A stretch of 64,000 nucleotides of DNA from Paraburkholderia bannensis (lineage in GTDB: Bacteria; Pseudomonadota; Gammaproteobacteria; Burkholderiales; Burkholderiaceae), in contig NZ_JACHBW010000018.1 of the NCBI RefSeq assembly GCF_014200455.1, positions 62,001-126,000 on the forward strand, in the 5' to 3' direction. Shown here one piece after another: positions 16,457-25,525 of this stretch (its first letter is position 1; every line of letters begins with the position of its first letter). The position numbers and the translations under genes were made by a program. The notes below the pieces were generated by a model. It was not told where the DNA came from, searched no databases, and saw only the letters and a list, made by a program, of their open reading frames with translations.

Positions 16457-17308
16457 TTAACTCTGCGGCGTCGGCAGATACGGCATCGGGTCGACCGGCT
16501 TGCCGTCGCGGCGCACTTCGAACAGCACGGCCACGCGGTCGTTGTTCTCGTTGCCCATCTCGGCGATCTGCTGACCTTGATGCACGGTGTCACCCGTCTT
16601 CACCAGCAGGCGGCGATTGTGCGAATACGCCGTCAGGAAGTCCTTGTTGTGCTGGACGATGATGAGGCTGCCGTATCCATTGAGGCCGGTGCCCGCGTAC
16701 ATGACCTTGCCGTCCGCAGCCGCCAGCACGGGATCGCCCGCCTTGCCGCCGATCTCGATGCCGCGCGTCGTACCCGGCTCGAACGGCTCCACCACATGAC
16801 CGCGCGCGGGCCACATGAGCGCCACACTGTCCGCATGACGCGCGACTTCGGCGGCCACCGCACGGCTTTGCGCCGTATTGGCGACTGCCGCAGCGCCGCC
16901 CTGCGCGGGCGCGGCCTGCTGCACGATGATCGTCTGCGTCGAAACCAGCTTGAGCGACTGACCGGCACGCAGTCGGCCGTTTGGCTTCAGATGGTTCCAC
17001 GCGGTCAGATCCCTGACCGACACGTTATGTGCCGCCGCGATGCGCTGCAACGAATCGCCGCGGCGCACGCGCACATAGGTGGTTTTGGTGACAGTGCGCT
17101 TGACCGGCGTGCTCGCTGCCTGCGCAGCGGCGCTGGCGGCGTCGGTTGCCGGACTGGTCGCCGCCGACGGATCGGGCTGCGGCTGCGGCGTCTGGGGGTC
17201 GCTAACGTTAGCGCAAGCGCCCAGCAGAAGACTCAGGCCAAGCCCACTCAGGCCTGCCAAAAATCGTGTCAGACCGGATGCGCTTTGCCCCGAACGATCT
17301 TCGAACAT
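16457..17308 (-). CDS. LysM/LytM-domain lipoprotein, NlpD-like
   Basis: 283 residues. Lipobox LLGAC with Cys32, so an envelope lipoprotein; a Pro/Ala-rich linker, a LysM peptidoglycan-binding domain (about 77-122), then a LytM/M23 fold (about 185-275). The zinc ligands of active M23 peptidases are missing: the first site reads TTRGIEIGG instead of HxxxD, and the HxH site reads VAVLFEV. It should therefore be an amidase activator of the NlpD/EnvC type, not an enzyme. I chose the ATG at 17308 because AAGGAG is 8-9 nt upstream; a start 7 codons earlier lacks this. This is probably not the main NlpD (surE-pcm-nlpD-rpoS context is absent). Confidence 0.88.
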   Translation of the reverse strand: MFEDRSGQSASGLTRFLAGLSGLGLSLLLGACANVSDPQTPQPQPDPSAATSPATDAASAAAQAASTPVKRTVTKTTYVRVRRGDSLQRIAAAHNVSVRDLTAWNHLKPNGRLRAGQSLKLVSTQTIIVQQAAPAQGGAAAVANTAQSRAVAAEVARHADSVALMWPARGHVVEPFEPGTTRGIEIGGKAGDPVLAAADGKVMYAGTGLNGYGSLIIVQHNKDFLTAYSHNRRLLVKTGDTVHQGQQIAEMGNENNDRVAVLFEVRRDGKPVDPMPYLPTPQS

Positions 17309-18015
17309 TTTCGATGCTCCTTGTTGCATGCGGCGAGCCTGGGTTCCGGCCGGTCAAAGGACGATTTGCCGCGTTTCAACGCGCTCCCGCCCCGCCGATT
17401 CAACCGCGAAACCCTCAGCCCCACCACCTCCATCTTCATTCAAAATGCGTGCTTTATCGAATAAAAGCGCCCAATGTCGCGCAAACAGTCTTTGCCACGA
17501 CTACGCTCTATCTCAAAAGCGATCCGGCATTGTATGCGCATTTCATAGGCAACATTCAGGCCACTACACTCTGATACAACTCTTGCGCGCCTGAATTTGC
17601 ACGTCGTTGCCGCCTGCTAACCTGCGCCAGATCGCGCCCCTTATCTCTTCTGCATAACGGCAATCCCCAACAGAACTTGAACGCCAGACCTGCCCCTATT
17701 AACGTCTTATCCGAATGGCCAGCATTCGAGCTAGCGCACTGAAAGCCGTTTGAAATTAAGGTAGTATGGCCAACATCCCGGTAAAATCCGCCCCACTGGA
17801 ACCTCCCCGCGTCAATCAGGTCATTTCCTGGTCAAGGTGCTGACTTCGTCCTTCGCGGGTTACATTCCGTCGTCGCCCACTTTTTTCTCCGCTGCCTCGC
17901 GCAGCCGCCGCCGTTGAGCCTGCGCTCCGGAAGCGGGCCCTCGCAGCGGTTTTTTGCATGCGCCAGCCGGGCCGTGCGCGCCATCGGGCGTGCCAGCCAG
18001 GACAGCGCCGGATCC
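17309..18015. other. Intergenic gap with no supported gene
   Basis: About 700 nt between two divergent genes. I see only AT-richer stretches (about 17400-17800), short frames without coding character, and no RNA gene, repeat or clear promoter. Confidence 0.5.
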
Positions 18016-19116
18016 ATGTCACAGTCTTCCAATCGTCTAGTCGAACTCGACTTCTTTCGCGGGCTTGTCCTGCTGATCATCGTCGTCGATCACATCGGCG
18101 GCAGCATTCTGTCGCGCGTTACGCTGCACGCCTACGCGCTGTGCGACGCCGCCGAAGTATTCGTGTTCCTCGGCGGCTTCGCCACCGCCACCGCGTGGAC
18201 CGCGCTCTGCGCGCGCCGCACCGAGGCCGCGGCGCGCCAGCGCTTCATCAAGCGCGCGTTCGAGATCTATCGCGCCTTTGTCGTGACCGCGCTGCTCATG
18301 CTGCTGGTGACGGCGATCCTCGTCGCCTGCAATGTCGACGCGCCCAATCTCGCCACCACCGATCTCGACGACCTGACGCTCGCACCCGCCGCGGCGCTGC
18401 GCGACATCGTGCTGCTGCGCCGCCAGCCCTATCTCGCCAGCGTGCTGCCGATGTACGCCTGCTTTGCGCTGGCCGCGCCCCTCGCCCTGCCGCTGGCGCG
18501 CTCGCGGCCCTGGCTGCTGGTCGCGATCAGCCTCGCGCTATGGGGCGTTGCGCCGCACCTCGCGCCGTATCTCCCGCACGTCGACGACGTCAACTGGGAC
18601 TTCAATCCGTTCGCGTGGCAGTTGCTGTTCGTGGCGGGCGTGATCGCCCAGGCGCAGCCGGTGTTCCAGACCACAACCGCCAGGCCGAAGCTCGGTACGC
18701 TCGTCACGATGCTCGCGCTCCTCGTGGTCGCCGCCGCTGCGATCTATCGCCTGCATCTGGGCAACACGGCGCTCGACGCCGATTTCAAACGCAACCTCGC
18801 GTGGTTCCGCGCGCTCAACTTCTTCGGCATCGCGTGGCTCACGGCGCATGCAATCCGCCTGGGCTGGGCGAAGAAACTCGCCATCGCGCTGCCGTGGGTG
18901 GGCCTGGTCGGCCGCAAGGGGATGCTGTCGTTCGTCGCAGGCGCGGTGATCTCGCTGACCGTCGATTCCGTGCTGTACTGGTACACGGACGGCTATCTCG
19001 ACTATCCGGCCGGCCTCGCCGCCGATGTCATCGCGTTGACCGCGCTGTTTGCCGTTGCGCGCGCGTCCGATCCACTCAGGCGTTTGCTGCCGTCACGCGC
19101 CAAGGCGTCTGCCTGA
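18016..19116 (+). CDS. OpgC-family membrane protein
   Basis: 366 residues, about ten predicted membrane segments. It begins with the OpgC/acyltransferase-like signature LVELDFFRGLVLLIIVVDHIGG and keeps AEVFVFLGGFATA. OpgC proteins transfer succinyl groups to periplasmic glucans in studied species; the acceptor here is unknown. I chose the ATG at 18016 because the conserved region begins nine residues later; the frame extends to 17914 with unlike residues. It is followed 127 nt later by a secreted esterase, possibly in the same transcript. Confidence 0.85.
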   Translation: MSQSSNRLVELDFFRGLVLLIIVVDHIGGSILSRVTLHAYALCDAAEVFVFLGGFATATAWTALCARRTEAAARQRFIKRAFEIYRAFVVTALLMLLVTAILVACNVDAPNLATTDLDDLTLAPAAALRDIVLLRRQPYLASVLPMYACFALAAPLALPLARSRPWLLVAISLALWGVAPHLAPYLPHVDDVNWDFNPFAWQLLFVAGVIAQAQPVFQTTTARPKLGTLVTMLALLVVAAAAIYRLHLGNTALDADFKRNLAWFRALNFFGIAWLTAHAIRLGWAKKLAIALPWVGLVGRKGMLSFVAGAVISLTVDSVLYWYTDGYLDYPAGLAADVIALTALFAVARASDPLRRLLPSRAKASA

Positions 19117-19243
19117 GGACCGTCGCCCCTTCGCAATGCGCGCGGCCACTGGCGCACCCGGCGCGGTTTCCTGCCGTCACGGGCCACTGCTAGTATGTTG
19201 ACCCCGCGCCGCAGGCGCGTTCTTTCGAGCCAGCTTTCCTGCC

Positions 19244-20140
19244 ATGCGCAGACTCTCACGCACCGCGCCGTTTGCCTCGCTGCCTGAAATCGTGCGTCCC
19301 GCGCTTGCGTCATTCGTAGCCCTGATAGCCGTGGCAACACTCGCCGTTCACGCGGCAAGCGCCGCAGCCAGCACCATCGCCTCGCGCACCTTCCACGCCA
19401 ACGCGCTGGATCGGGAATGGCCCTACGTGGTCTATCTGCCCACCGGTTATCACGCCGACAGCGTGCGCTATCCCGTGCTGTATCTCCTGCACGGCAACAA
19501 CGGCGAGCCGATGGACTGGGTCACGCAAGGCGCGCTGCAAAGCACGGCCGACGTGCTGATCGCGCGCCACGAGATACCGCCGGTCGTGATCGTGATGCCG
19601 CAAGGCGGCACCGACTGGTATGTCGATCGTAAGGAAAAGATGGAGACGGCGTTCTTCTCGGACCTGATGCCGGAGATCGAGTCGCACTTCGCCGTCGCCG
19701 ATACGCGTGACGGCCGCGCGATCGGCGGCGTGTCGATGGGCGGCTTCGGCGCGCTGCGTTATACGCTCGAACATCCCGACCTGTTCTGCGGCACGCTGCT
19801 GCTGTCGCCCGCGATCTACTCGGGCGATCCGCCGCCGGCGTCTTCTGCGCGGCGCGTGGGCGTGTTCGGCGAACAAAAATTCGACTCGCACATCTGGCGC
19901 ACGCTCAACTATCCCACGCTCTGGAGCGGCTATTTTGGCCGCCCGTGGCGGGTGCCCTTTTTCATCGCCTCGGGAGACGACGACCTCGTGATCCAGGCCG
20001 AATCGTCGCTGCTCTACACGCGCCTGCGCGAAGCCGGCAACCCGGCGGCGCTGCGCATCGTCGATGGCGGCCACGTCTGGCCGGTGTGGCGCGAGCTGCT
20101 GCCCGCCGCGCTCAAGTACACGCTTGCCTGCGTGCGCTGA
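19244..20140 (+). CDS. Secreted alpha/beta-hydrolase esterase
   Basis: 298 residues. The N-terminal signal peptide or anchor covers about residues 15-44 (long hydrophobic run ending AASAAAS). The domain is the putative-esterase family (esterase D/antigen 85-like): nucleophile elbow GGVSMGGFGA with Ser164, oxyanion region YLLHGNNG, a likely acid in ASGDDD and the catalytic His in DGGHVW. Substrate unknown. It may act on envelope acyl groups next to the OpgC-like gene, which is inference from location only. Confidence 0.85.
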   Translation: MRRLSRTAPFASLPEIVRPALASFVALIAVATLAVHAASAAASTIASRTFHANALDREWPYVVYLPTGYHADSVRYPVLYLLHGNNGEPMDWVTQGALQSTADVLIARHEIPPVVIVMPQGGTDWYVDRKEKMETAFFSDLMPEIESHFAVADTRDGRAIGGVSMGGFGALRYTLEHPDLFCGTLLLSPAIYSGDPPPASSARRVGVFGEQKFDSHIWRTLNYPTLWSGYFGRPWRVPFFIASGDDDLVIQAESSLLYTRLREAGNPAALRIVDGGHVWPVWRELLPAALKYTLACVR

Positions 20141-20192
20141 GCGCGCGTGGTTTCAACGCGCCTGATCGAACCTGAACAGGCGCCGCCCGGCG

Positions 20193-21260
20193 TCATTCCG
20201 CCCAATTCGCCCACAGCACCATCAGCACCGTCATGAGGGCCGGGCCGATGAAGATGCCGATCAGGCCAAACGTAGTCGCGCCGCCCAGGATGCCGAACAG
20301 CACGAGCAGGAACGGCAGCCGCGTGGAATTGCCGATCAGCACGGGGCGCACGAAATGCTCGGCGACGAACACCACCACCACGCCCGTCACGGCCACCACG
20401 ATGGCGCTCACGATCGTGCCCTGCGCCGCCAGCCAGAGCGCCGCGCCGAAGAACACGAGCGGCGCGCAGAACGGCAGCATCGCCGCAATGGCGGTAATCG
20501 TGCCGAGCAGCGCCGCATGGGGCACGCCCGTGAACATATAGGCGATGCCGAGCAGCACGCCTTCGCCCAGCCCCACCACCACCAGTCCCGTCACCGTCGC
20601 GCGCACGGCTGCGGCCATGCGCTGGAGCAACTGCGCGCCGTCCGCGCCGAACGCCCGGCGCGCGCCGCGCATCATCGTGCTGGAGAGCTTCGGACCCGCC
20701 TGCAGCACCACGAACAGCGTCACGAGCATGAAACTGAAGGTCACCGACGCATGGACCGCACGCGCGCCGAAATGCCGCCCGAACGACACGATGGCGTCGC
20801 CGTGCAGCCCCTTCATGGCAGGCGATTCCTTCAACGGCTGGGCAAGATTGGCCTGCCACCAGTCGCTCACCTGGCGGCTGCCGAGAGGCAGATGCGAGAC
20901 GAAATCGGGCACCGGCACGCCGTTCTCCAGCGCCGCGCGCGCCCACAGGTAAAGATCATGCGCCTCGCCCCCGGCCTGGATTGCCGTGAGCGTGATCGGC
21001 AGCACGACCAGCAGCGCAATGGCGACCGTGAGCACGGTCGCCAGCCAGGTGGTGCGGCCACGGAACAGCGGGTGCCGCTCGATGGCCTGGTAGGCCGGCC
21101 AGAGGACGATGGCGAGCACACAGGCCCACGCCACGGCGGGCAGGAATTCCCGCACGACCCACAGGGCCAGCAGGACGAGCACGGCGTACAGGGCGGCCGA
21201 GGCGGCGCGCTGGAGTTTTTGCTCGTTTGCGGAGTTCGGAGCAGGCGGGCGATGAATCAT
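20193..21260 (-). CDS. AI-2E-family transporter
   Basis: 355 residues with about eight membrane segments and the AI-2E (YdiK/PerM-type) layout: two N-terminal hydrophobic hairpins, a soluble loop (GSRQVSDWWQANLAQPL), then the conserved C-terminal block GLGEGVLLGIAYMFTGVPHAALLGTI and a final GLIGIFIGPALMTVLM. The family transports diverse substrates; the name does not prove AI-2 export. Monocistronic, convergent with the esterase. Confidence 0.9.
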   Translation of the reverse strand: MIHRPPAPNSANEQKLQRAASAALYAVLVLLALWVVREFLPAVAWACVLAIVLWPAYQAIERHPLFRGRTTWLATVLTVAIALLVVLPITLTAIQAGGEAHDLYLWARAALENGVPVPDFVSHLPLGSRQVSDWWQANLAQPLKESPAMKGLHGDAIVSFGRHFGARAVHASVTFSFMLVTLFVVLQAGPKLSSTMMRGARRAFGADGAQLLQRMAAAVRATVTGLVVVGLGEGVLLGIAYMFTGVPHAALLGTITAIAAMLPFCAPLVFFGAALWLAAQGTIVSAIVVAVTGVVVVFVAEHFVRPVLIGNSTRLPFLLVLFGILGGATTFGLIGIFIGPALMTVLMVLWANWAE

Positions 21261-21630
21261 GTAACCTCGTGAAAATTCGGCAAATTAGCTCGTGCAAGAC
21301 GAGCCGCCAGCATAAGGGCGACAGAGCAAAAACGCGACCCAACTGTCCCTCGCCCTCGTGATCCAGTCAGGTCCCCGCCAGCTATCGGCGTTCCCACCCC
21401 GCTCAAATGCTCCCCTCCAGGCCGATTTCCATGTCGCGCCTCGCACAACACTGCGTTGCACAAATTCGAAGGGTCGGGTCTCGATCGCCCGCAAACCCGC
21501 ATTCCTTCGTTAACCCGTATATGTGCCAGATCGATTGTTGCCGTTTTTGGAATGGTGTTTCAACGGCGACACAATGGCACTTGACGCCTTAGAGGAATAC
21601 ATTGCGGCAACCCCACTTACGGAGCCGACA
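21261..21630. other. Intergenic gap with no supported gene
   Basis: About 370 nt between the divergent AI-2E transporter and DUF3331 genes. No hairpin with T tract, repeat or convincing promoter was seen. The DUF3331 gene could begin as far upstream as 21574. Confidence 0.4.
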
Positions 21631-21939
21631 ATGAAGAAAAAGGCGTGCCTTGCGCTTGACGGAGCCAACGGTGAACGCATCGAAATCCTTGAACAAACGG
21701 ATTCCGCGCTCGTGATCCGCTGGGTGGAACCTGGCCGTTGTCATTATGGCGAGCAGCGCTGGCGCCGCCGCTCGGCGCATACGTCGGGCACCTGCGCCGT
21801 CTCGCGCCGCAAGATCCGCCGTGGCGACGCCGTGTTCAAACCGGCAGAGCGCCCTGCGCCGCTCAACGCGTCGGTGATGATCGCGGCCGAAGTGTTCGGC
21901 GATCTCGTCGCCAACGTGCCGTATGGCGAAGCGGCCTGA
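21631..21939 (+). CDS. DUF3331 protein
   Basis: 102 residues. Matches the DUF3331 family by the core GHCYGEQRWRR-like segment (here CHYGEQRWRRRSAHTSGTCAVSRRKIRRGDAVFKP), a small Burkholderiaceae family of unknown function with conserved Cys and RRGD. The two cysteines and basic residues suggest a compact metal- or nucleic-acid-binding fold, which is inference. ATG at 21631 has GGAG 9 nt upstream; an ATG at 21574 would add 19 residues and cannot be excluded. Confidence 0.75.
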   Translation: MKKKACLALDGANGERIEILEQTDSALVIRWVEPGRCHYGEQRWRRRSAHTSGTCAVSRRKIRRGDAVFKPAERPAPLNASVMIAAEVFGDLVANVPYGEAA

Positions 21940-22079
21940 CGCGCTGAAAGCTGTCGGAAGCGGCCGCTTTGCAGGCAAGCGGCGATAAAGCGATTAGGTT
22001 AGATCCCGTAATAATCGCGATCCCGATGCCCACCGGCGGATCGCAAACGCCTCAGGCAAGACGGACGACTCCCGACGTT

Positions 22080-22646
22080 TTAGCCGCCCGGCTCCACCGT
22101 TGTTGCGCTCCAGCCGCAAGCCTGCCGCAACGGTGCAAGCGAAATCGAGCGCCCGGCATGGCGCGCGACGTTCCCCATCTGTCCCGCCGACTCCTCGCGC
22201 AGCGCAGCCACGCGCGCGAGCACGTCGGCGTCGAACGGCACGGCGCGCGGGCCCGAACGGTCCACATGCAGCAGCAATTGCTCGCTCGCGCAGACCGGCT
22301 GCGCCGCTTTGTCGTCCTCGCCCTTCGCGCGCTCCTCCCCCGCTTCGACGAACATCTCCAGATAGACCCGCACGCGCTTGTCGTCGTGCTCCAGCACCCG
22401 CACCTCCACCCGCAGCGGCGTGCCCTCCCTGACCTCGCGCAGATAGTTCACATGGGCCTCGACGGTAAACATCGAACGCCCGCGCGCCTCGCGCCGCGCA
22501 TGATCGAGGCCGATGGCGTCGAGCAGCGCATCGGTCGCATGGCTGTAGATCAGCATGTAGAACGCATCGCGCAGATGGCCGTTGTAATCGACCCATTCGG
22601 CGCGCACGCGGTCGCGATAGACGACGCTGGGGGCGTGGTCGCTCAT
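22080..22646 (-). CDS. Hotdog-fold acyl-CoA thioesterase
   Basis: 188 residues. 4-hydroxybenzoyl-CoA-thioesterase-like hotdog domain: EWVDYNGHLRDAFYML with the expected acidic/Asn positions, and HVNYLREVREGTPLRVEVRVLE. The opening resembles the thioesterases encoded with carnitine dehydrogenase (betainyl-CoA hydrolysis), but no carnitine genes are nearby, so I leave the substrate open. Start 22646 has GGAGAGG upstream; the in-frame start at 22709 was rejected. The last about 40 residues lie outside the fold. Confidence 0.8.
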   Translation of the reverse strand: MSDHAPSVVYRDRVRAEWVDYNGHLRDAFYMLIYSHATDALLDAIGLDHARREARGRSMFTVEAHVNYLREVREGTPLRVEVRVLEHDDKRVRVYLEMFVEAGEERAKGEDDKAAQPVCASEQLLLHVDRSGPRAVPFDADVLARVAALREESAGQMGNVARHAGRSISLAPLRQACGWSATTVEPGG

Positions 22647-22800
22647 GTTTCCCTCTCCTTGCTGCGGCTTCGCTTGAAACGCCGGAAACGACGCGCCCAG
22701 TTTACCCATTGCGCCAACGCGGGCACCGGCAAATGCCCGGGCATGCGCGCTGCCTCTGCGCTACTCTGAGCTAACGCAGAACGATCGCAAGGAACCGGCC

Positions 22801-25344
22801 ATGGCAGAAAACTCGCGCCCGCAATCCGATTCGAAGCCCGACGTCCAGGCTTTCTCGCTCGACGTGATGCTGGAAAAGTACGCGAAGGGCGACGAACGCA
22901 GCGCCGACGACATCTACCGCCGCGTCGCTCACGGCGTCGCGCAGGCCGAACCGCCCGCGCTGCGCGCCGAAATCGAGGCGCGCTTCGTCGACAACCTGCG
23001 CCACGGCGCGCTGGGCGCAGGCCGCATCATGAGCGCCGCCGGCACCGGCATCGAAGCCACCCTCATCAACTGCTTCGTGCAGCCCGTGGGCGACAGCATC
23101 CAGGGCGTCGACGACGAAGGCCGCCCCGGCATCTACGTCGCGCTGCTGCAAGCCGCCGAAACCATGCGGCGCGGCGGCGGAGTGGGCTACAACTTCTCGG
23201 CGATCCGGCCGCGCGGCGCGCTCGTGCATTCGACCGGATCGAGCGCCTCGGGGCCGTGCAGCTATATCGACGTATTCGACGCCTCATGCCGCACCGTAGA
23301 GAGCGCGGGCGCGCGGCGCGGCGCGCAAATGGCCGTGCTCGACTGCGACCATCCCGACCTGCCCGAGTTCATCGAAGCCAAGCATTCGAAGGGGCGCTGG
23401 AACAACTTCAATGTCTCCGTGGCGGTGACCGACGCCTTCATGCGCGCGGTTGAAAACGACGCGACATGGCAGCTGGTGCATCGCGCCGAACCCTCGCCCG
23501 CACTGCGCGCGGCAGGCGATCTACGCCAACGCGACGACGGCCTCTGGGTCTACGCCGAAACGCGCGCCCGCGCGATCTGGGACACCATCATGCGCTCGAC
23601 CTATGACGTGGCCGAACCGGGCGTGGTCTTCATCTCGCGCATGAACGAGGACAACAACCTGCGCGCCATCGAAAGCATTCGCGCCACCAATCCGTGCGGC
23701 GAACAGCCCTTGCCCGCCTACGGCTGCTGCAATCTCGGCCCGCTGGACCTCACGCGTTTCGTGCGCAATCCATTCGCCTCGCCTTCGTTCGACTGGGACG
23801 ACCTCGTTGCGCGCACAACGACGCAGGTGCGCTTCCTCGACGATGTGCTGGACGTAACGCTCTGGCCGCTGCCCGAGCAGCATCAGGAAGCGATGGCCAA
23901 GCGGCGCATCGGCGTGGGCTTTACGGGGCTTGGCGATGCGCTGGTGATGCTCGGCATCGGCTATAACTCCGCGCAAGGCTGCGCGTTCGGCGCGCGCGTG
24001 GGCCGCACCATGCGCGACGCCGCGTACCGCGCGTCGGTCGAACTCGCGCGCGAGCGCGGCGCGTTCCCGCTGTTCGACGCCGATACCTATCTCGCGCCCG
24101 GCACCTTCGCCTCGCGCCTGCCCGATGATCTCCAGGCGGCGATCCGCACGCACGGCATCCGCAACAGCCATCTGCTCTCGATCGCGCCGACCGGCACCGT
24201 GAGCCTCGCGTTCGCCGACAACGTCTCGAACGGCATCGAACCCGCGTTCTCGTGGACCTATCAGCGCACGCGCCGCATGGCGGACGGCGGCCGCGAATCC
24301 TTCGCGGTCGAGGATCACGCGTGGCGACTCTATCGCGCGCTGGGCGGCGATGTGAACGCCCTGCCCGATTATTTTGTGAACGCGTTGCAGATGAGCGCGC
24401 AGGAACATGTCGCGATGATGGCGGCCGTGCAGCCCTTCGTCGATACGTCGATTTCGAAAACCGTGAACGTGCCCGCCGACTATCCGTTCGCAGCATTCGA
24501 GGATCTCTATCTGGACGCCTGGCGGCGCGGGCTCAAAGGGCTGGCAACGTATCGGCCAAACGAAACGCTGGGCGCAGTGCTGCAAACGCTGCCCGCCAAC
24601 GAAGACACGCCCGCCGACGCGCAGAGCGACGCCGTGCTCGATCCGCTGCGCGTGGCGATCGATCATCGGCCCAGGGGCGAATTGCCCGCGGTGATCGAAA
24701 AGATCGAATACCTCACGCAGACGGGCAAGGTGTCGCTGTACGTGGCGGTGTCGTTTCTCGAAGTCACGGGCCAGGTGGGCGGCGAGCCGGTGACGATCGA
24801 GCGGCCTATCGAGTTCTTCATCCCGGTGGGCCAGCGTGACGAATCGCAGCAATGGATCACGGCGACGATGCGCTCGTTGTCGCTGGCGGCGCGCGGGGGT
24901 TTTGTCGCGCGCAATCTGCAGGATCTGCGCAAGGTGTCGTGGGATCGCGGGCAGGTGCGCTACGGCGAAACGCAGCGCCTCGACGGCAAGCGCACGCCTT
25001 TGTGGCACGACTCGGAAGTGGCGGCGATTGCCTATGCGATCCAGCAGATTCTGCATCGGCGCGGGTTTCTCGATGCGGAAGGCAGGCAGGTGCCGTCGCG
25101 CTTGCTGGCGCAGCGGCGCGACGCTGCGGCTTTCCCGGCTGCCAGGGCGAAAGACGATGCGTCGCAAGCGCGCGCCGGCGATCAGGTGCTCGACGGCCCC
25201 AATGCACTACCCGCCGATGCGACCTTCGGCGCGCAGCACGCGATGTTCGGCCGGAAATGCGGTTCGTGCGGCGCGAATGCGGTTATTCGCAAGGACGGGT
25301 GCGATTTTTGTACGGCGTGCGGGGAGATTGGGGTTTGCGGCTGA
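22801..25344 (+). CDS. nrdJ: Adenosylcobalamin-dependent ribonucleotide reductase (class II)
   Basis: 847 residues. Reduces ribonucleoside diphosphates using a B12-derived radical, independent of oxygen. The first active-site Cys lies in INCFVQPVGDSI; the catalytic NPCGEQPL motif and GYNFSAIRPRGA are present, as is the LLSIAPTGTVSLAF strand. The C-terminus carries a four-Cys zinc-ribbon-like tail (KCGSCGAN...CDFCTACGEIGVCG), holding the mobile redox cysteines. Start preceded by AAGGAACC. No cobalamin riboswitch is evident in the 154-nt upstream gap. It gives DNA precursors under low oxygen, fitting the cytochrome bd operon found elsewhere in the window. Confidence 0.95.
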   Translation: MAENSRPQSDSKPDVQAFSLDVMLEKYAKGDERSADDIYRRVAHGVAQAEPPALRAEIEARFVDNLRHGALGAGRIMSAAGTGIEATLINCFVQPVGDSIQGVDDEGRPGIYVALLQAAETMRRGGGVGYNFSAIRPRGALVHSTGSSASGPCSYIDVFDASCRTVESAGARRGAQMAVLDCDHPDLPEFIEAKHSKGRWNNFNVSVAVTDAFMRAVENDATWQLVHRAEPSPALRAAGDLRQRDDGLWVYAETRARAIWDTIMRSTYDVAEPGVVFISRMNEDNNLRAIESIRATNPCGEQPLPAYGCCNLGPLDLTRFVRNPFASPSFDWDDLVARTTTQVRFLDDVLDVTLWPLPEQHQEAMAKRRIGVGFTGLGDALVMLGIGYNSAQGCAFGARVGRTMRDAAYRASVELARERGAFPLFDADTYLAPGTFASRLPDDLQAAIRTHGIRNSHLLSIAPTGTVSLAFADNVSNGIEPAFSWTYQRTRRMADGGRESFAVEDHAWRLYRALGGDVNALPDYFVNALQMSAQEHVAMMAAVQPFVDTSISKTVNVPADYPFAAFEDLYLDAWRRGLKGLATYRPNETLGAVLQTLPANEDTPADAQSDAVLDPLRVAIDHRPRGELPAVIEKIEYLTQTGKVSLYVAVSFLEVTGQVGGEPVTIERPIEFFIPVGQRDESQQWITATMRSLSLAARGGFVARNLQDLRKVSWDRGQVRYGETQRLDGKRTPLWHDSEVAAIAYAIQQILHRRGFLDAEGRQVPSRLLAQRRDAAAFPAARAKDDASQARAGDQVLDGPNALPADATFGAQHAMFGRKCGSCGANAVIRKDGCDFCTACGEIGVCG

Positions 25345-25525
25345 GGGCAAAAGCGAAGCCAATCGCTGCGCTTCACGCTTTGCACAGAAACGCCGCGAAC
25401 CCCTGCACAATCGCATCCGTCTCCCCTTCACGCACGAACTTCAGCACCTGTGATTCATAAGGATTACTGGTCAATGGCCTGAATACCGCGCGGCGAGGCC
25501 GCGCTCGCCATGCCGGAAAAAGCGT

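Noticed and set aside
16457..17308. Active M23 peptidase
   Set aside because: The two zinc-ligand motifs are absent.
22647..22800. Cobalamin riboswitch before nrdJ
   Set aside because: The gap is too short and shows no conserved riboswitch core or hairpin.
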